From positions 186,001-250,000 of the forward strand of contig OZ025866.1 in NCBI GenBank assembly GCA_964019425.1: 64,000 nt of DNA. The letters are read 5' to 3'. Below are positions 46,017 to 57,439 of this stretch, in pieces. Position numbers and translations under genes: made by a program. Under the pieces are notes generated by a model. The model saw nothing but the letters and a program-made list of their open reading frames with translations. It was not told where the DNA came from and ran no database searches. How positions within the stretch are numbered: the first letter of the stretch is position 1; every line of letters begins with the position of its first letter. This DNA comes from Flectonema sp. DT1601 (lineage: Eukaryota > Euglenozoa > Diplonemea > Diplonemida > Diplonemidae).

Positions 46017-46098
46017 GCCTGCATAGCCGAGTGGATATGGTCGTCGACCGTAGATCGCTTGGGTAGCCGCGGCACGGGTTCGATTCCTGGCGACGGCA
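46017..46098 (+). tRNA. tRNA-like sequence in U2 (probably tRNA-derived, not functional)
   Basis: Contains a good Pol III A box (TAGCCGAGTGG, 46024-46034) and B box (GGTTCGATTCC, 46077-46087), 82 nt in length, followed by a T5 run at 46102-46106 that could terminate transcription. The D stem (GCC/GGT) and most of the T stem form. The anticodon stem pairs partly around the loop CCGTAGA, which would give a nominal GTA anticodon with C instead of U at position 33. The variable region is long, as in class II tRNAs. The acceptor stem pairs at only about four of seven positions, arguing for a pseudogene or SINE head rather than a working tRNA. Confidence 0.5.
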
Positions 46099-46502
46099 CA
46101 ATTTTTGGGTTTTTTCAACCAGAAAATTATTAAGAAGAAAACAGTAAGGAAAGGGCACAAAATTGGACTTAGTGATCATTCCCTGAGTAAACTGAGAGAA
46201 TAACCATCTTCATCCATTTTGTGATATGACTTGATAAAATAAAGAATATTAATTTCACAGAGGAAACAAATTAAACAAATACTCACTAACGTCGGGGTAA
46301 TGTTACATTCTTCGAGAGGTCGATTACTAAGACTTTGAAAAGCACCGAGGCAAGAGGTGCAACAAGCCATACAAAAGGGTAAACAATTAGAGGACCTCAG
46401 GAAGAAACACCCCAACGCCAGTAAAACCAAATTAATGTAATTAATGTAAATAGAGTTAGATATATTATAATAATATTAGTATAATTTTGAATAACGCCGA
46501 GT

Positions 46503-48244
46503 TCAAGTCTTAAAGAATGACCCCACCGCTTGTAGAACCTTTGTATGAATTGCTTCTGAAGAAAGCTTACCAAGAGCAATTCGTGAGGGGCCATCTGCCG
46601 GGTTGAGAGCAGATCTAATGTATTTAATTGTAAATTCCAGTCTTCTGATTGTCAACCAGTCGGATACAGCTAAAACTAGATCGTTCAAAATCTTATTCTT
46701 GAGACATTGTTTCTTTCGAACTGCTCCCATTACAGATGTATTGTCCACCCTTATATCAAGTTTTAATTTTCCTAAACTGCGATTGTCCAATGCCCTTAAT
46801 GTGTTCAACAATGCTTTTGCTTCTAATACATTTATATGAAGACCCTTTTCCTTCTTCCAAACATCTGAATTTCGATAACAGTTAATTCTCCAGACGGTTC
46901 GACAATTACACCTCCCCAACCTTCCAACGAAGCATCAACAAAAACTGTAAGCATTCTCATCTTCGAAGACACTTTTTTATTAATAATCCGCTCTGTTGAA
47001 GCACCATTAATCCACTTCTCTAATTCTAATTGAATCGATCTAGGTACCGAAACCAGACTGTCCAAACTAACAATGCCTCGGTTGATTTTGTTTATGATTC
47101 TTCTAATAAACTTAAGTGAGAACCAAAACCTACCTGGCGATACTCCTGACACAGCAGAGGCATGCATTAACCTTCCCATTAACGACTCCAATTCACTTGC
47201 TGTGATTTTTGAAAGTCTGGCACCAAAAATTTTCTTCTTCAACCTGTCAGCAATTACAACCGAATTCCGCAAGTGATCGAACTGAACACCAAGAAAGTCA
47301 TAACTTGCTGACAAATCAAACGAGTCGGCTTGTTTCCAAGTTGCTGATGCTTTAGTTGCAACTTCATCAAGCTCTTTGGTTCTAGTTTCAGTATTCTCTC
47401 TTGACCCAGAGTATCGAATGTTGTCAATCCAAACATCGATTCTGACATCGTTAATTGCTAATTCCGACTTCACGTAGTCTGGATGACCAGCTATGGTTGC
47501 TGCTAGACTATGCATTATTTCTGGGGCACATGAATGACCCATCGGCAGTCTTGAGAGCTCATACCAGTGATCGTCATCGGTCTTGAATCTGAAATACTTC
47601 CTTGCATCAAGCGGTATCTCGACCTGGTAAAAACCAGTTCTGAAATCTCTACCACTTGCGCATTCAGTCAAGGATGCATCTAAGTACCTGGATATGTGTT
47701 CAAGAGGAACATCAGCAACATATCCTTTCTTCACCAGTAATTCATTGGCCTGCTTAGTCCAGAGTATAAACCTCTGACGCATACCAGTCGGCTTCTGTTC
47801 AATAACAGTGAACGGAACATTATTAAAAACTTCTCCCTTTGATGCCCTATTCGCAATTCCGTTTGCTACTAACAGCTCAGCATGTGAACGAGAGAAAGTA
47901 CTTCCAAGAGTAAACACATCCAAATCAGAAGATAAATCAAGAGGAGTAAAATGATGAACTTCAGGCGAACCTGTGAAACTGCTATTGCGGCTTACTCTCT
48001 TTGGGTAAAATGTTAAATCCCACACAAAATTAAATCTTTCTAGTCGCTTTTGCGACATCCGCCCCTTAATAAATGAAATTGACATCGGTTCTATTTTCGT
48101 TACATGCAATGGCGATTCCTTTTCCTGCGCTGTCACCGGCAGCCTCGACCGCTTTGGTCTTCTACATATATTATGCTTCCTCACAACAAGTTTGTTATTT
48201 CGCTCGTTCTCAGCGCATGAGCCATGTCCACTGGGTTTCCTCCA
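46503..48244 (-). pseudogene. Reverse transcriptase/RNase H region of the second DIRS-like element
   Basis: The RT region shows a first catalytic Asp block (GRDFRTGFYQVEI), LPMGHSCAPEIM, and the active-site box VWIDNIRYSG, again the WIDN/WVDN form typical of DIRS-like RTs rather than YxDD. The thumb and connection follow with YDFLGVQFD. RNase H features follow downstream (FVDASLEGWGG, later LHINVLEAKALLNTL and NPADGPSR). The region is interrupted and is treated as a fossil. The upstream end coincides with the LINE insertion boundary, and the predicted start codon of the frame near 48373 belongs to the LINE tail. Confidence 0.75.
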
Positions 48245-48434
48245 GAATTCGATAGAGTGGGAAGTAACGGACTGGGAGCTTTTGGCTCCTGCCCTATTCC
48301 CGATGTAAACTTTCTTTTTATTTTTTTTTTTTTTTAACAGGCCCAGAGGGCGACAATGACTGTTGCTGACCAAGGAATAATATTCAAATGAATTTTCGTT
48401 TCAAAGAAACGAACAGAATTAAGAGAGAGGCAGA

Positions 48435-48468
<34 letters not shown>

Positions 48469-48550
48469 AAATATGAAGAGGAAATAATCAAACATGAAAA
48501 AAATAAAAAAAAAAAATAAAATATAAATAAAAAACGTTGTATGAAAAAGG

Positions 48551-48587
<37 letters not shown>

Positions 48588-48654
48588 CCAGAAAAGGAAA
48601 GAGAAAATGAAAAGGTATAATATTATTGTGGGGATATGAGGATAGCAGGGAGAT

Positions 48655-48660
<6 letters not shown>
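48245..48660 (-). other. 3'-terminal tail of the LINE copy inside the DIRS-like element
   Basis: Conserved tail with terminal hairpin (GGGAGCTTTTGGCTCC, about 48276-48291 on the plus strand), T-tract plus AACAG, and the block ending GGGAGATGCTC. In LINE sense an ATG-initiated frame (MVSNSHCRPLGLL) opens in the tail and runs through the last LINE base into the flanking element. Confidence 0.72.
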
Positions 48661-48686
<26 letters not shown>

Positions 48687-51600
48687 ATTTATTATTTAAA
48701 AAAAGGAAACAATCAGTTTAGCGTCTCGATCGGGACGGAAAATAGAAATTAATCGACATAGTCGATCGATAGAAAAAAAAACAATGATAACATTGTTTAT
48801 TCATTTTTTTTTTTTTTTTTTTTTTAAATCCTTTTAATTATTTTAAAGAAAAAACAATCAGTTTAGCGTCTTGACCAGGACGGAAAATAGAAAGTGATCG
48901 ACATAGTCGATCGATAAAAAAACAATGATAACATTGTTTATTCTTTTTTTTTTTTTTTTTAAATTCTTATTATTTATTTTTTAAAGAAAAAAAAACGGAA
49001 AATAAAAATTAGTCGACAAAGTCGAACGATAAAAAAAAAAAAAACAATGATAACATTGTTTATTCTTTTTTTTTTTTTTTTTTTTTTTATATTCTTTTTT
49101 TATTAATTTTGAAAAAAAAAAAAACAATCAGTTTAGCGTCTTGACCAGGACGGAAAATAGAAAGTAATCGACATAGTCGATCGATAAAAAAACAATGATA
49201 ACATTGTTTAATCTTTTTTTTTTTAATTTTTTTTTTATTTATTTTTAAAGAAAAAAAAACGGAAAATAGAAATTAGTCGACAAAGTCGAACGATAAAAAA
49301 ACAATGATAACATTGTTTATTCTTTTTTTTTTTATTTTTTTTATATTTTTTTTTTTAATTAATTTTGAAAAAAAAAAACAATCAGTTTAGCGTCTTGACC
49401 GGGACGGAAAATAGAAAGCGATCGACATAGTCGATCGATAAGAAAACAATGATAACATTGTTTATTCTTTTTATTATTTTAAATTCTTTTTATTTATTTT
49501 TTAAAGAAAAAAAACGGAAAATAGAAATTAGTCGACAAAGTCGAACGATAAAAAAAAACAATGATAACATTGTTTATTCTTTTTTTTTTTTTTTTTTTTA
49601 AATTCTTTTTATTTATTTTTTAAAAAAAAAAAATGGAAAATAGAAAATAGTCAACAAAGTCGAACGATAAAAAAAACAATGATAACATTGTTTATTCTAT
49701 TTTTTTATTTTTTTTTTTTTTCTATTCTTTTTTATTAATTTTGAAAAAAAAAAAAAAAACAATCAGTTTAGCGTCTTGACCAGGACGGAAAATAGAAAGT
49801 AATCGACATAGTCGATCGATAAAAAAACAATGATAACATTGTTTATTCTTTTTTTTTTTTTTTAATTCTTTTTATTTATTTTTTAAAAAGAAAAAAAACG
49901 GAAAATAGAAAATAGAAATTAGTCAACAAAGTCGAACGATAAAAAAAAAAAACAATGATAACATTGTTTATTCTTTTTTTTTTTATTTTTTTTATATTCT
50001 TTTTTATTAATTTTGAAAAAAAAAACAATCAGTTTAGCGTCTTGACCAGGACGGAAAATAGAAAGTGATCGACATAGTCGATCGATAAAAAAACAATGAT
50101 AACATTGTTTATTCTTTTTTTTTTATTTTTAAAGAAAAAACGGAAAATAGAAATTAGTCGACAAAGTCGAACGATAAAAAAAACAATGATAACATTGTTT
50201 ATTCTTTTTTTTATTTTTTTTTTTATATTCTTTTTTATTAATTTTGAAAAAAAAAAAAAACAATCAGTTTAGCGTCTTGACCAGGACGGAAAATAGAAAG
50301 TAATCGACATAGTCGATCGATAAAAAAACAATGATAACATTGTTTATTCTTTTTTTTTTATTTTAAATTCTTTTTATTTATTTTTTAAAGAAAAGAAACG
50401 GAAAATAGAAATTAGTCGACAAAGTCGATCGATAAAAAAACAATGATAACATTGTTTATTCTTTTTTTTTATTTTAAATTCTTTTTATTTATTTTTTTAA
50501 AGAAGAGAAACGGAAAATAGAAATTAGTCGACAAAGTCGAACGATAAAAAAACAATGATAACATTGTTTATTCTTTTTTTTTTTTTTTTTTTTTTATTTC
50601 TTTTTATTTATTAAAAAAAAAAACAATCAGTTTAGCGTCTTGACCAGGACGGAAAATAGAAAGTGATCGACATAGTCGATCGATAAAAAAAACAATGATA
50701 ACATTGTTTATTCTTTTTTTTTATTTTAAATTCTTTTTATTTATTTTTTAAAGAAGAGAAACGGAAAATAGAAATTAGTCGACAAAGTCGATCGATAAAA
50801 AAACAATGATAACATTGTTTATTCTTTTTTTTTATTTTAAATTCTTTTTATTTATTTTTTAAAGAAAAGAAACGGAAAATAGAAATTAGTCGACAAAGTC
50901 GAACGATAAAAAAACAATGATAACATTGTTTATTCTTTTTTTTTTTTTTTTTGATTTCTTTTTATTTATTAAAAAAAAAAACAATCAGTTTAGCGTCTTG
51001 ACCAGGACGGAAAATAGAAAGTGATCGACATAGTCGATCGATAAAAAAAACAATGATAACATTGTTTATTCTTTTTTTTTAATTTTTTTATATTCTTTTT
51101 TATTAATTTCGAAAAAAAAAACAATCAGTTTAGCGTCTTGACCAGGACGGAAAATAGAAAGTGATCGACATAGTCGATCGATAAAAAAAACAATGATAAC
51201 ATTGTTTATTCTTTTTTTTTTTTTATTTTATTTTTATATTCTTTTTTATTAATTTTGAAAAAAAAAACAATCAGTTTAGCGTCTTGACCAGGACGGTAAA
51301 TAGAAAGTAATCGACATAGTCGATCGATAAAAAAAACAATGATAACATTGTTTATTCTTTTTTTTTATTTTAAATTCTTTTTATTTATTTTTTAAAGAAA
51401 AGAAACGGAAAATAGAAATTAGTCGACAAAGTCGAACGATAAAAAAACAATGATAACATTGTTTATTCTTTTTTTTTTTTTTTTTTTTTTATTTCTTTTT
51501 ATTTATTAAAAAAAAAAACAATCAGTTTAGCGTCTTGACCAGGACGGAAAATAGAAAGTGATCGACATAGTCGATCGATAAAAAAAACAATGATAACATT

Positions 51601-52845
51601 GTTTATTCTTTTTTTTTATTTTAAATTCTTTTTATTTATTTTTTAAAGAAGAGAAACGGAAAATAGAAATTAGTCGACAAAGTCGATCGATAAAAAAACA
51701 ATGATAACATTGTTTATTCTTTTTTTTTATTTTAAATTCTTTTTATTTATTTTTTAAAGAAAAGAAACGGAAAATAGAAATTAGTCGACAAAGTCGAACG
51801 ATAAAAAAACAATGATAACATTGTTTATTCTTTTTTTTTTTTTTTTTTTATTTCTTTTTATTTATTAAAAAAAAAAACAATCAGTTTAGCGTCTTGACCA
51901 GGACGGAAAATAGAAAGTGATCGACATAGTCGATCGATAAAAAAAACAATGATAACATTGTTTATTCTTTTTTTTTATTTTAAATTCTTTTTATTTATTT
52001 TTTAAAGAAAAGAAACGGAAAATAGAAATTAGTCGACAAAGTCGAACGATAAAAAAAACAATGATAACATTGTTTATTCTTTTTTTTTATTTTAAATTCT
52101 TTTTATTTATTTTTTAAAGAAAAGAGACGGAAAATAGAAATTAGTCGACAAAGTCGAACGATAAAAAAACAATGATAACATTGTTTATTCTTTTTTTTTA
52201 TTTTAAATTCTTTTTATTTATTTTTTAAAGAAAAAAAAACGGAAAATAGAAATTAGTCGACAAAGTCGAACGATAAAAAAAAACAATGATAACATTGTTT
52301 ATTCTTTTTTTTTTTTATTTTATTTTTATATTCTTTTTTATTAATTTTGAAAAAAAAAACAATCAGTTTAGCGTCTTGACCAGGACGGTAAATAGAAAGT
52401 AATCGACATAGTCGATCGATAAAAAAAACAATGATAACATTGTTTATTCTTTTTTTTTATTTTAAATTCTTTTTATTTATTTTTTAAAGAAAAGAAACGG
52501 AAAATAGAAATTAGTCGACAAAGTCGAACGATAAAAAAACAATGATAACATTGTTTATTCTTTTTTTTTTTTTTTTTTTTTTATTTCTTTTTATTTATTA
52601 AAAAAAAAAACAATCAGTTTAGCGTCTTGACCAGGACGGAAAATAGAAAGTGATCGACATAGTCGATCGATAAAAAAAACAATGATAACATTGTTTATTC
52701 TTTTTTTTTATTTTAAATTCTTTTTATTTATTTTTTAAAGAAAAAAACTGAAAATAGAAATTAGTCGACAAAGTCGAACGATAAAAAAAACAATGATAAC
52801 ATTGTTTATTCTTTTTTTTTATTTTAAATTCTTTTTATTTATTTT
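48661..52845 (-). repeat. Minisatellite A block with clear higher-order structure
   Basis: Alternating A1 and A2 units. From about 50340 to 52800 a three-unit block of ~370 bp recurs: A2 with GTCGATCG, A2 with GTCGAACG, then A1 preceded by ATTTCTTTTTATTTATT (about 50390, 50760 and 51650). Two larger segments containing the rare GGACGGTAAATAG variant (51290 and 52380) repeat as well. This indicates amplification by unequal exchange or slippage inside the LINE tail. Confidence 0.85.
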
Positions 52846-54273
52846 TTAACAGGAGTTAAGATCACTTACATGAGTTAACACAACACAGATACGAGAGTCG
52901 CAAACTGAGGTAACACTACCAATTCAACAAAAAATAATCAGGATCGGACACAAGGAGGAGAGTTCATTCTACCTCTCATTGTCCTTGCTGGTATCTTAAG
53001 TGTCTTGGTATCTCTTGTGTGTCGGTATCTCGGAAGTGCTGGTATCTCGTTTGTGCGTTGGTATCTCTTGCGTGTTGGTATCTCTTGCACATAAAAAAAA
53101 AAAAATATTGAGTTAACATGATCAGTATTATTTAACATTAAAGACAGACCGGAACTATTTGAAAATAAAATGTAGATGGGAAACAGTGAAAATTAAAATG
53201 AATGATAAAATTAAATGAGATTTATGACATAACAGACCAGATAGAGAGTAATAAAGGGAAAAGGAAAACGGGAAGGGTTCATTCACTTAGTTAAAGTTAA
53301 GACCGATTAGTCAGTTTAAGGTCTTGACTAGGACCAACAAAAAAAAAAAAAATAAATAAATAAATAAATAACGATCAAGCTGAGCTGATCTTGTTTTTAT
53401 TAAAATAAGGGGAGCGGGAGGGATGGGAGGAATAAAGGAAAAAAAAAGAAAAGGTCGATCAATTGGGTATGATCGTCGAGAAGAAGAAGACAATTATTTT
53501 AAAGGTCGATCGGCATAGCCGATCGTTGAGAAAAAATAACCAGATATAAATACAATCAGTTTAAATTTAAAAAAAAAAAAAAAAAAAAGATTAACGATCA
53601 AGCTGAGCTGATCATGTTTTTATTAAAATAAGGGGAGCGGGAGGGATGGAAGGAATAAAGGAAAAAAAAAAAAGGTCGATCAATTGGATCTGATTGTCGA
53701 GAAGAAGAAAACAATTATTTTAAAAAAATGATCGGTATAGCCGATCGTTGAGAAAAGAACAGATATAAATACAATCGGTTTTGGTGATCGACGAGTGGAG
53801 CGATCACTTGACAAGAAGGAAAAAAGAAAGGACCGATTAATTGGGGCTTTGGTTGTATTCCCAAGGCATGTTTTTTTTTTTTTTTTTTATTATTCATTTA
53901 CATTATTTTTTTTTTTTTTTTTAAATTAATAATCACATTTTGTTCAAAAATATTTCATATTAGAGTAAAAGAAAAAGAAAAAAAAAGAGATAAGAGAAAA
54001 AAAAAAAAAAAAAAAACCATTGCTGGCCCCCTCACCACTCATAGAGGATGAGGAGGCCAGTAAGGCGTCACTCAAAAACTATGCCAAGCCTTGGGAACTT
54101 GGATTGGGGTTTAGACCATTTATAATTAACAATTAACAATTAACCTGATTAACGTTATGATCTGACGGACATAAACATATCGATAAAATAATACAAACAA
54201 AAACGAACAATAAATAATAAATAAGCTAAAAAACTAAATAAACAAAGTGATGTGAAAGTAAGGAAAAAGAGAA
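52846..54273 (-). other. LINE 3'UTR with GGTATCTC and minisatellite B repeats
   Basis: No gene seen. Six GGTATCTC units lie at 52990-53091. Two minisatellite B units start near 53370 and 53597 with the GATCGGCATAGCCGATC and GATCGGTATAGCCGATC stems. The coding-proximal hairpin CTGGCC...GGCCAG is at 54023-54060. The reading frame across the GGTATCTC repeats gives a six-residue periodic peptide only because the repeat length averages 18. Confidence 0.7.
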
Positions 54274-54744
54274 TTACAAGGGGGTGGAGTCACCGTGAAC
54301 GTCATCAGCAGAACATCTCCTTCGATTGTAACGATATCTTGATGGAGGGGTTCGTTTTTTCAGAGTTGAACGCTCAGACTTTCTCGGCGGAGTTTCATTT
54401 TCCTCATGTTCTTCTGTGTCTGGCGGACTCAAACCTTCTGCCCATGAAGCTAATTGGAACTTCAGGGCCGCAATTTGAGACCGTGCCAAGGCGAGTTGAG
54501 CATTTAAATCGCTCGCCAATCCCGTTAACATCATGGATTGCTCAAGCTGCTCTGCGTGAGTTGTACACCGTTGGTGATTCAGCTCCGAGAGGCGAAGTTG
54601 GGCATCCAGAAGTTGTTCTGAGAGCTCTGCCGCTTTCTCGTTTGTTTCGAGAGAGTCATCTACTGCTCGACAGTAATTCTCGAGTAAGTCAATCCTACCC
54701 TCGGACCATTGTCTCGCAATAGGTGTATTCTCTTTAACGGAGAT
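54274..54744 (-). pseudogene. LINE coding region, last ~157 codons (truncated copy)
   Basis: Begins at ISVKENTPIARQW and runs to the natural stop, matching the ends of the copies at 20393 and 25108. It is 5'-truncated by incomplete reverse transcription, so it cannot encode an enzyme. The longer open frame reported upstream of 54744 is an out-of-phase reading of the DIRS-like recombinase region and is unrelated. Confidence 0.72.
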
Positions 54745-55814
54745 CTTATCGTGACTGCTGAGAACGGATCGTTCTTCGATGAATGCTTCAGCAGCCTTCC
54801 CAACACAATCTCGTCGACTACTTCGCCGATCGACATTAATCCCATTATATGAGAAATCGCGCCCCTTTTTATTGAGTGGGCTGAATATTTTTCCATGCCC
54901 TTTTCCTTCTTCCACATTGCATCGAGACCTCTCGTCGTCACCTTTGTAAGACTCACGAAATCTCCCATCACCTGCAGACCCTGTGCAATCTCCAGAGTAA
55001 GAAATCCCTTTATCACTACCCATCTGGACGGCCTGAATGGATCTTCCCTTCGCCCCTTCGGGACATCCCACCAGTCTACAACTATTTCCTTCGCAGAAAT
55101 GGAAATAAAATTCTGCTTCCCCAGTTTCCATACTTCTCCCCATCTTGCTGCCGTCTTCCACGCGATCAGTAAACCAGTCCTTAGGTTCACATCTTGTCTC
55201 ATCGACCATGCAATCAAGCTGGGGCGATCTATTGGTTTTGCTTGTTCCAACGGAATCGCCGCTCCGTCTGCTCTCAACGCCGCTGCTAATTGTTTCAATG
55301 TCTCGTTCGCCAATCCCATTCTCTTTAGCATTCCTGAAAAGGCTTTGGCGTACGCTAGCATTCCCTGCTTTGACACCTTCGTCGCCGTCACAAATAACGC
55401 TACCGTATCCTGGTTTACCGGGACGTCGTTCCGTTCTACCCAAATCAGCAGTCGGTCCCAAAGACACTGCCTGTTGCGCATCGTACTTTGAGCCCATATC
55501 CTCCCTGCTATCCGCTCCAGTGTCAGCAACGAATCGTTCAGATCCGATGTGAACTCTTTGTTCCGTCCTTTTTGGATTCTCCTCACCTGATCTTCTATTT
55601 GATTTTTCATCAGGCTTCCAAATAGAGTTGAAACCTCGGCGCCTTCCGAACTCCTTATTTTCTCTCCCATCTCTATTATTCGGTCTGGAACAGATACTAC
55701 TTCTTCTAACAACTTGCTTTTCTGGGAGGACACTCGCTTTTCTCCACCTGGACCTCCCAACTCCATCAATTTCGATAGAATTTCGCGGCTCCAACACCGC
55801 TTTACTTGCAACAA
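54745..55814 (-). pseudogene. Tyrosine recombinase of the second DIRS-like element
   Basis: A recombinase with the first Arg block (TAARWGEVWKL), the H-x-x-R box (YSAHSIKRGAI) and LGRLLKHSSKND in the position of the second His box. The N-terminal part is a helical core-binding-like domain. It overlaps or abuts the end of the gag-like frame upstream. The LINE insertion lies at its downstream edge, so the region is counted as broken. Confidence 0.75.
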
Positions 55815-55829
55815 GGGGCTGGCCTCGGT

Positions 55830-57080
55830 TCACTTTTGACCTTTGCCAGCCCCCCCAACGTTTCCCTGATATCCATTACTAAAATTACTTCTATTCCTGA
55901 AATTATTTTGCGGATTCCAACTCCCCAAGCTTCTCCCCTTTCCTCCTTTTCCGCCCCTTTCGCTCTTCGCCTTCTTTTCTGCCTCGATTTCTGCCAGTTT
56001 TACTGCCTTGTCGAATGTCTTTCCTGACTTGACAAGTTGTTCAATTACATCTGCGCCGATTCGCTTCGTTAAATATTCCCATTTTAAAATGAGACATTCT
56101 AGCGATTTATTCATACTACGGATCAGCGGCTTTGAATGTATCCAATCCGTCGATGTCTCTGACATCGCTTGGATGTTGTCTCTTACAACACCGAATGCGT
56201 GTTTTACTTCACGCACCTCCCTTGTTTCCAGCTTTCCGCTGTGTGCCGCCCAGTACTTACTGTCGAGTTTGGCTATTAGCCTATCGGCATCGCCTCGTGC
56301 CAATATCTCCCTCCATTGCAACACGTTTGTTGCGTCTGCAGCCAATTCGAGCTCTATACACTCGATGTTTTCCGGCGTGAACGGACATACCTCCCCTCCT
56401 GTTTTCTTCCTCAACATATCGTCCCTCTGCTGGATCTGCACCTGACACATTTGCTGGTTCTGTGCCAGCAATGTTAACACACTCTGTAATGTGTCTCCGA
56501 CCTGCGGTATGTGTTGCTGTGTTACTATTTGCGGTTGCGGTACTTGCGTTTGCGATAACGTAGTTGCTAATCTTAGTTCCATTTCTTCTACTTTGCGATT
56601 CATCATCTCAAACTTTGAGATATTCTCATTTTCCACACGTTGCGCCCACATATTCCAGTACACATCTTTCGATATCACATGTGCATACTCAAATCCGACA
56701 TGCGGAAAATCAAATGTTTCGTCAGCACCAATATGCTGATATACCCCCCGTAACAAGCTAGTTTTTCTAGACAATGTTACTTTTACTTTTCTAATACCCC
56801 CCAAAATTTCCCTAGAGAGTAAACCGCAATACCATACCCATTCAGATTCGCCTTCGCGTCTCATCATATAAACCGCATCACTTCCGATTAATGCTGACGC
56901 ATTTTCCGTCATCATCTCTACTGACATTTTCCTGCTCGGGTCCCAAAAAGTCCCCGCTTCCCCTATCGTGGCTCTTGGCGACTGAGCCCTTGCATTTCTC
57001 ATCTCCTCCATAGTCACTGAGTCCAGGTCGATAGCCGCCTCGACATGCGGGATCTCAACAATAGGTGGTGTGGAAGTCAT
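55830..57080 (-). CDS. Gag-like protein of the second DIRS-like element
   Basis: A 416-codon frame beginning a few bases inside the element's 5' limit. The N-terminal part (~1-150) is mixed and contains WVWYCGLLSREI. A Gln-rich helical segment (~165-240, QTQVPQPQIVTQQH region) follows, then a helical domain with conserved-looking Trp/Leu (~260-370), and a Gly/Asn/Arg-rich basic tail (RGGKGGKGRSLGSW, then NFRNRSNFSNGYQG) of the RNA-binding type seen in gag proteins without a zinc knuckle. The assignment rests on position upstream of the recombinase and on the basic Gly-rich C-terminus. Confidence 0.6.
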   Translation of the reverse strand: MTSTPPIVEIPHVEAAIDLDSVTMEEMRNARAQSPRATIGEAGTFWDPSRKMSVEMMTENASALIGSDAVYMMRREGESEWVWYCGLLSREILGGIRKVKVTLSRKTSLLRGVYQHIGADETFDFPHVGFEYAHVISKDVYWNMWAQRVENENISKFEMMNRKVEEMELRLATTLSQTQVPQPQIVTQQHIPQVGDTLQSVLTLLAQNQQMCQVQIQQRDDMLRKKTGGEVCPFTPENIECIELELAADATNVLQWREILARGDADRLIAKLDSKYWAAHSGKLETREVREVKHAFGVVRDNIQAMSETSTDWIHSKPLIRSMNKSLECLILKWEYLTKRIGADVIEQLVKSGKTFDKAVKLAEIEAEKKAKSERGGKGGKGRSLGSWNPQNNFRNRSNFSNGYQGNVGGAGKGQK

Positions 57081-57357
57081 TTTATCAAAAAAGATTAAAG
57101 TTTAAGTAAGTTCAATGAGGATTAAGCAAAATTTGCTAAGGAAAGGAATTAATGTTTTAATTAATAATGTACTGATACAGAATAACATCTCAAACATAGT
57201 GATCACTTATGCAACGAGAGCTAAAAGATCGATATAGACATTCCTAATCCAAAGACTAGGGTGCAGAGTGCATTTCAGCTAAGGGAGGACCTTTTTCATT
57301 TTTCGTTCCGTTAGGACAGAAGAGTAATAAGTATAGAATAATTTTCGACGTACCAGA

Positions 57358-57439
57358 GCCTGCATAGCCGAGTGGATATGGTCGTCGACCGTAGATCGCT
57401 TGGGTAGCCGCGGCACGGGTTCGATTCCTGGCGACGGCA
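57358..57439 (+). tRNA. tRNA-like sequence in U1 (probably tRNA-derived, not functional)
   Basis: Same sequence as 46017-46098, with A box, B box and a downstream T5 run. Because both U copies are near-identical, this adds no independent support for function. Confidence 0.5.

Larger units (their letters stand above)
25654..46197 (+). mobile_element. Unit U2 (tRNA-containing, ~0.67 kb) carrying the satellite array
   Basis: U is a sequence present twice in tandem in the LINE coding region. U2 consists of 25654-26068 plus 45935-46197 (about 678 bp), with the satellite array in between. GAAT precedes U2 (25650-25653), separates it from U1 (46198-46201) and follows U1 (57539-57542), which is compatible with a 4 bp target duplication. 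No terminal inverted repeat and no convincing protein are present. On the minus strand a short frame starting MACCTSCLG (near 25822) runs into GTGAGT, resembling an exon end, but it is too short to identify. The only recognisable part is the tRNA-like sequence at 46017-46098. It may be a tRNA-related SINE or a captured host segment. Confidence 0.55.
48245..54744 (-). mobile_element. 5'-truncated LINE copy inside the second DIRS-like element
   Basis: 3' terminus GAATTCGATAGAGTGGG (plus strand) at 48245, a slightly variant end. The 5' truncation lies in the last coding segment at 54744. Parts from 5' to 3' in LINE sense: coding end (54744-54274), 3'UTR with hairpin (54023-54060), two minisatellite B units, six GGTATCTC units (53091-52990), a 4.2 kb minisatellite A block and the tail. 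It lacks the CAAGCGG...TTGAAAATTC segment that separates minisatellite A from the GGTATCTC region in the other copies, and its array has a different unit order, so it represents a distinct subfamily. Confidence 0.78.
46414..57085 (-). mobile_element. Second DIRS-order retrotransposon, broken, split by a LINE copy
   Basis: Minus-strand parts in the order gag-like (57080-55830), tyrosine recombinase (55814-54745) and reverse transcriptase/RNase H (48244-46503), the order expected for the DIRS order. A 5'-truncated LINE (48245-54744) sits between recombinase and RT. The limits come from comparison with U2, which lacks the element. It is a different family from the element at 5291-9241: the gag-like proteins share no visible similarity and the recombinase and RT are only distantly alike. 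The element is broken, by the LINE and by about one or two further interruptions. It is younger than the U tandem, because only U1 has it, and older than the LINE copy inside it. Confidence 0.7.

Noticed and set aside
52938-53138. Periodic peptide with EIP and RYQRT/RYRHT repeats
   Set aside because: Generated by the ~18 bp GGTATCTC repeat; phase and stops differ in the other two LINE copies.
54274-55833. 519-codon minus-strand frame
   Set aside because: Only the part below 54744 is LINE coding sequence; the rest is an out-of-phase reading of the recombinase region of the DIRS-like element.
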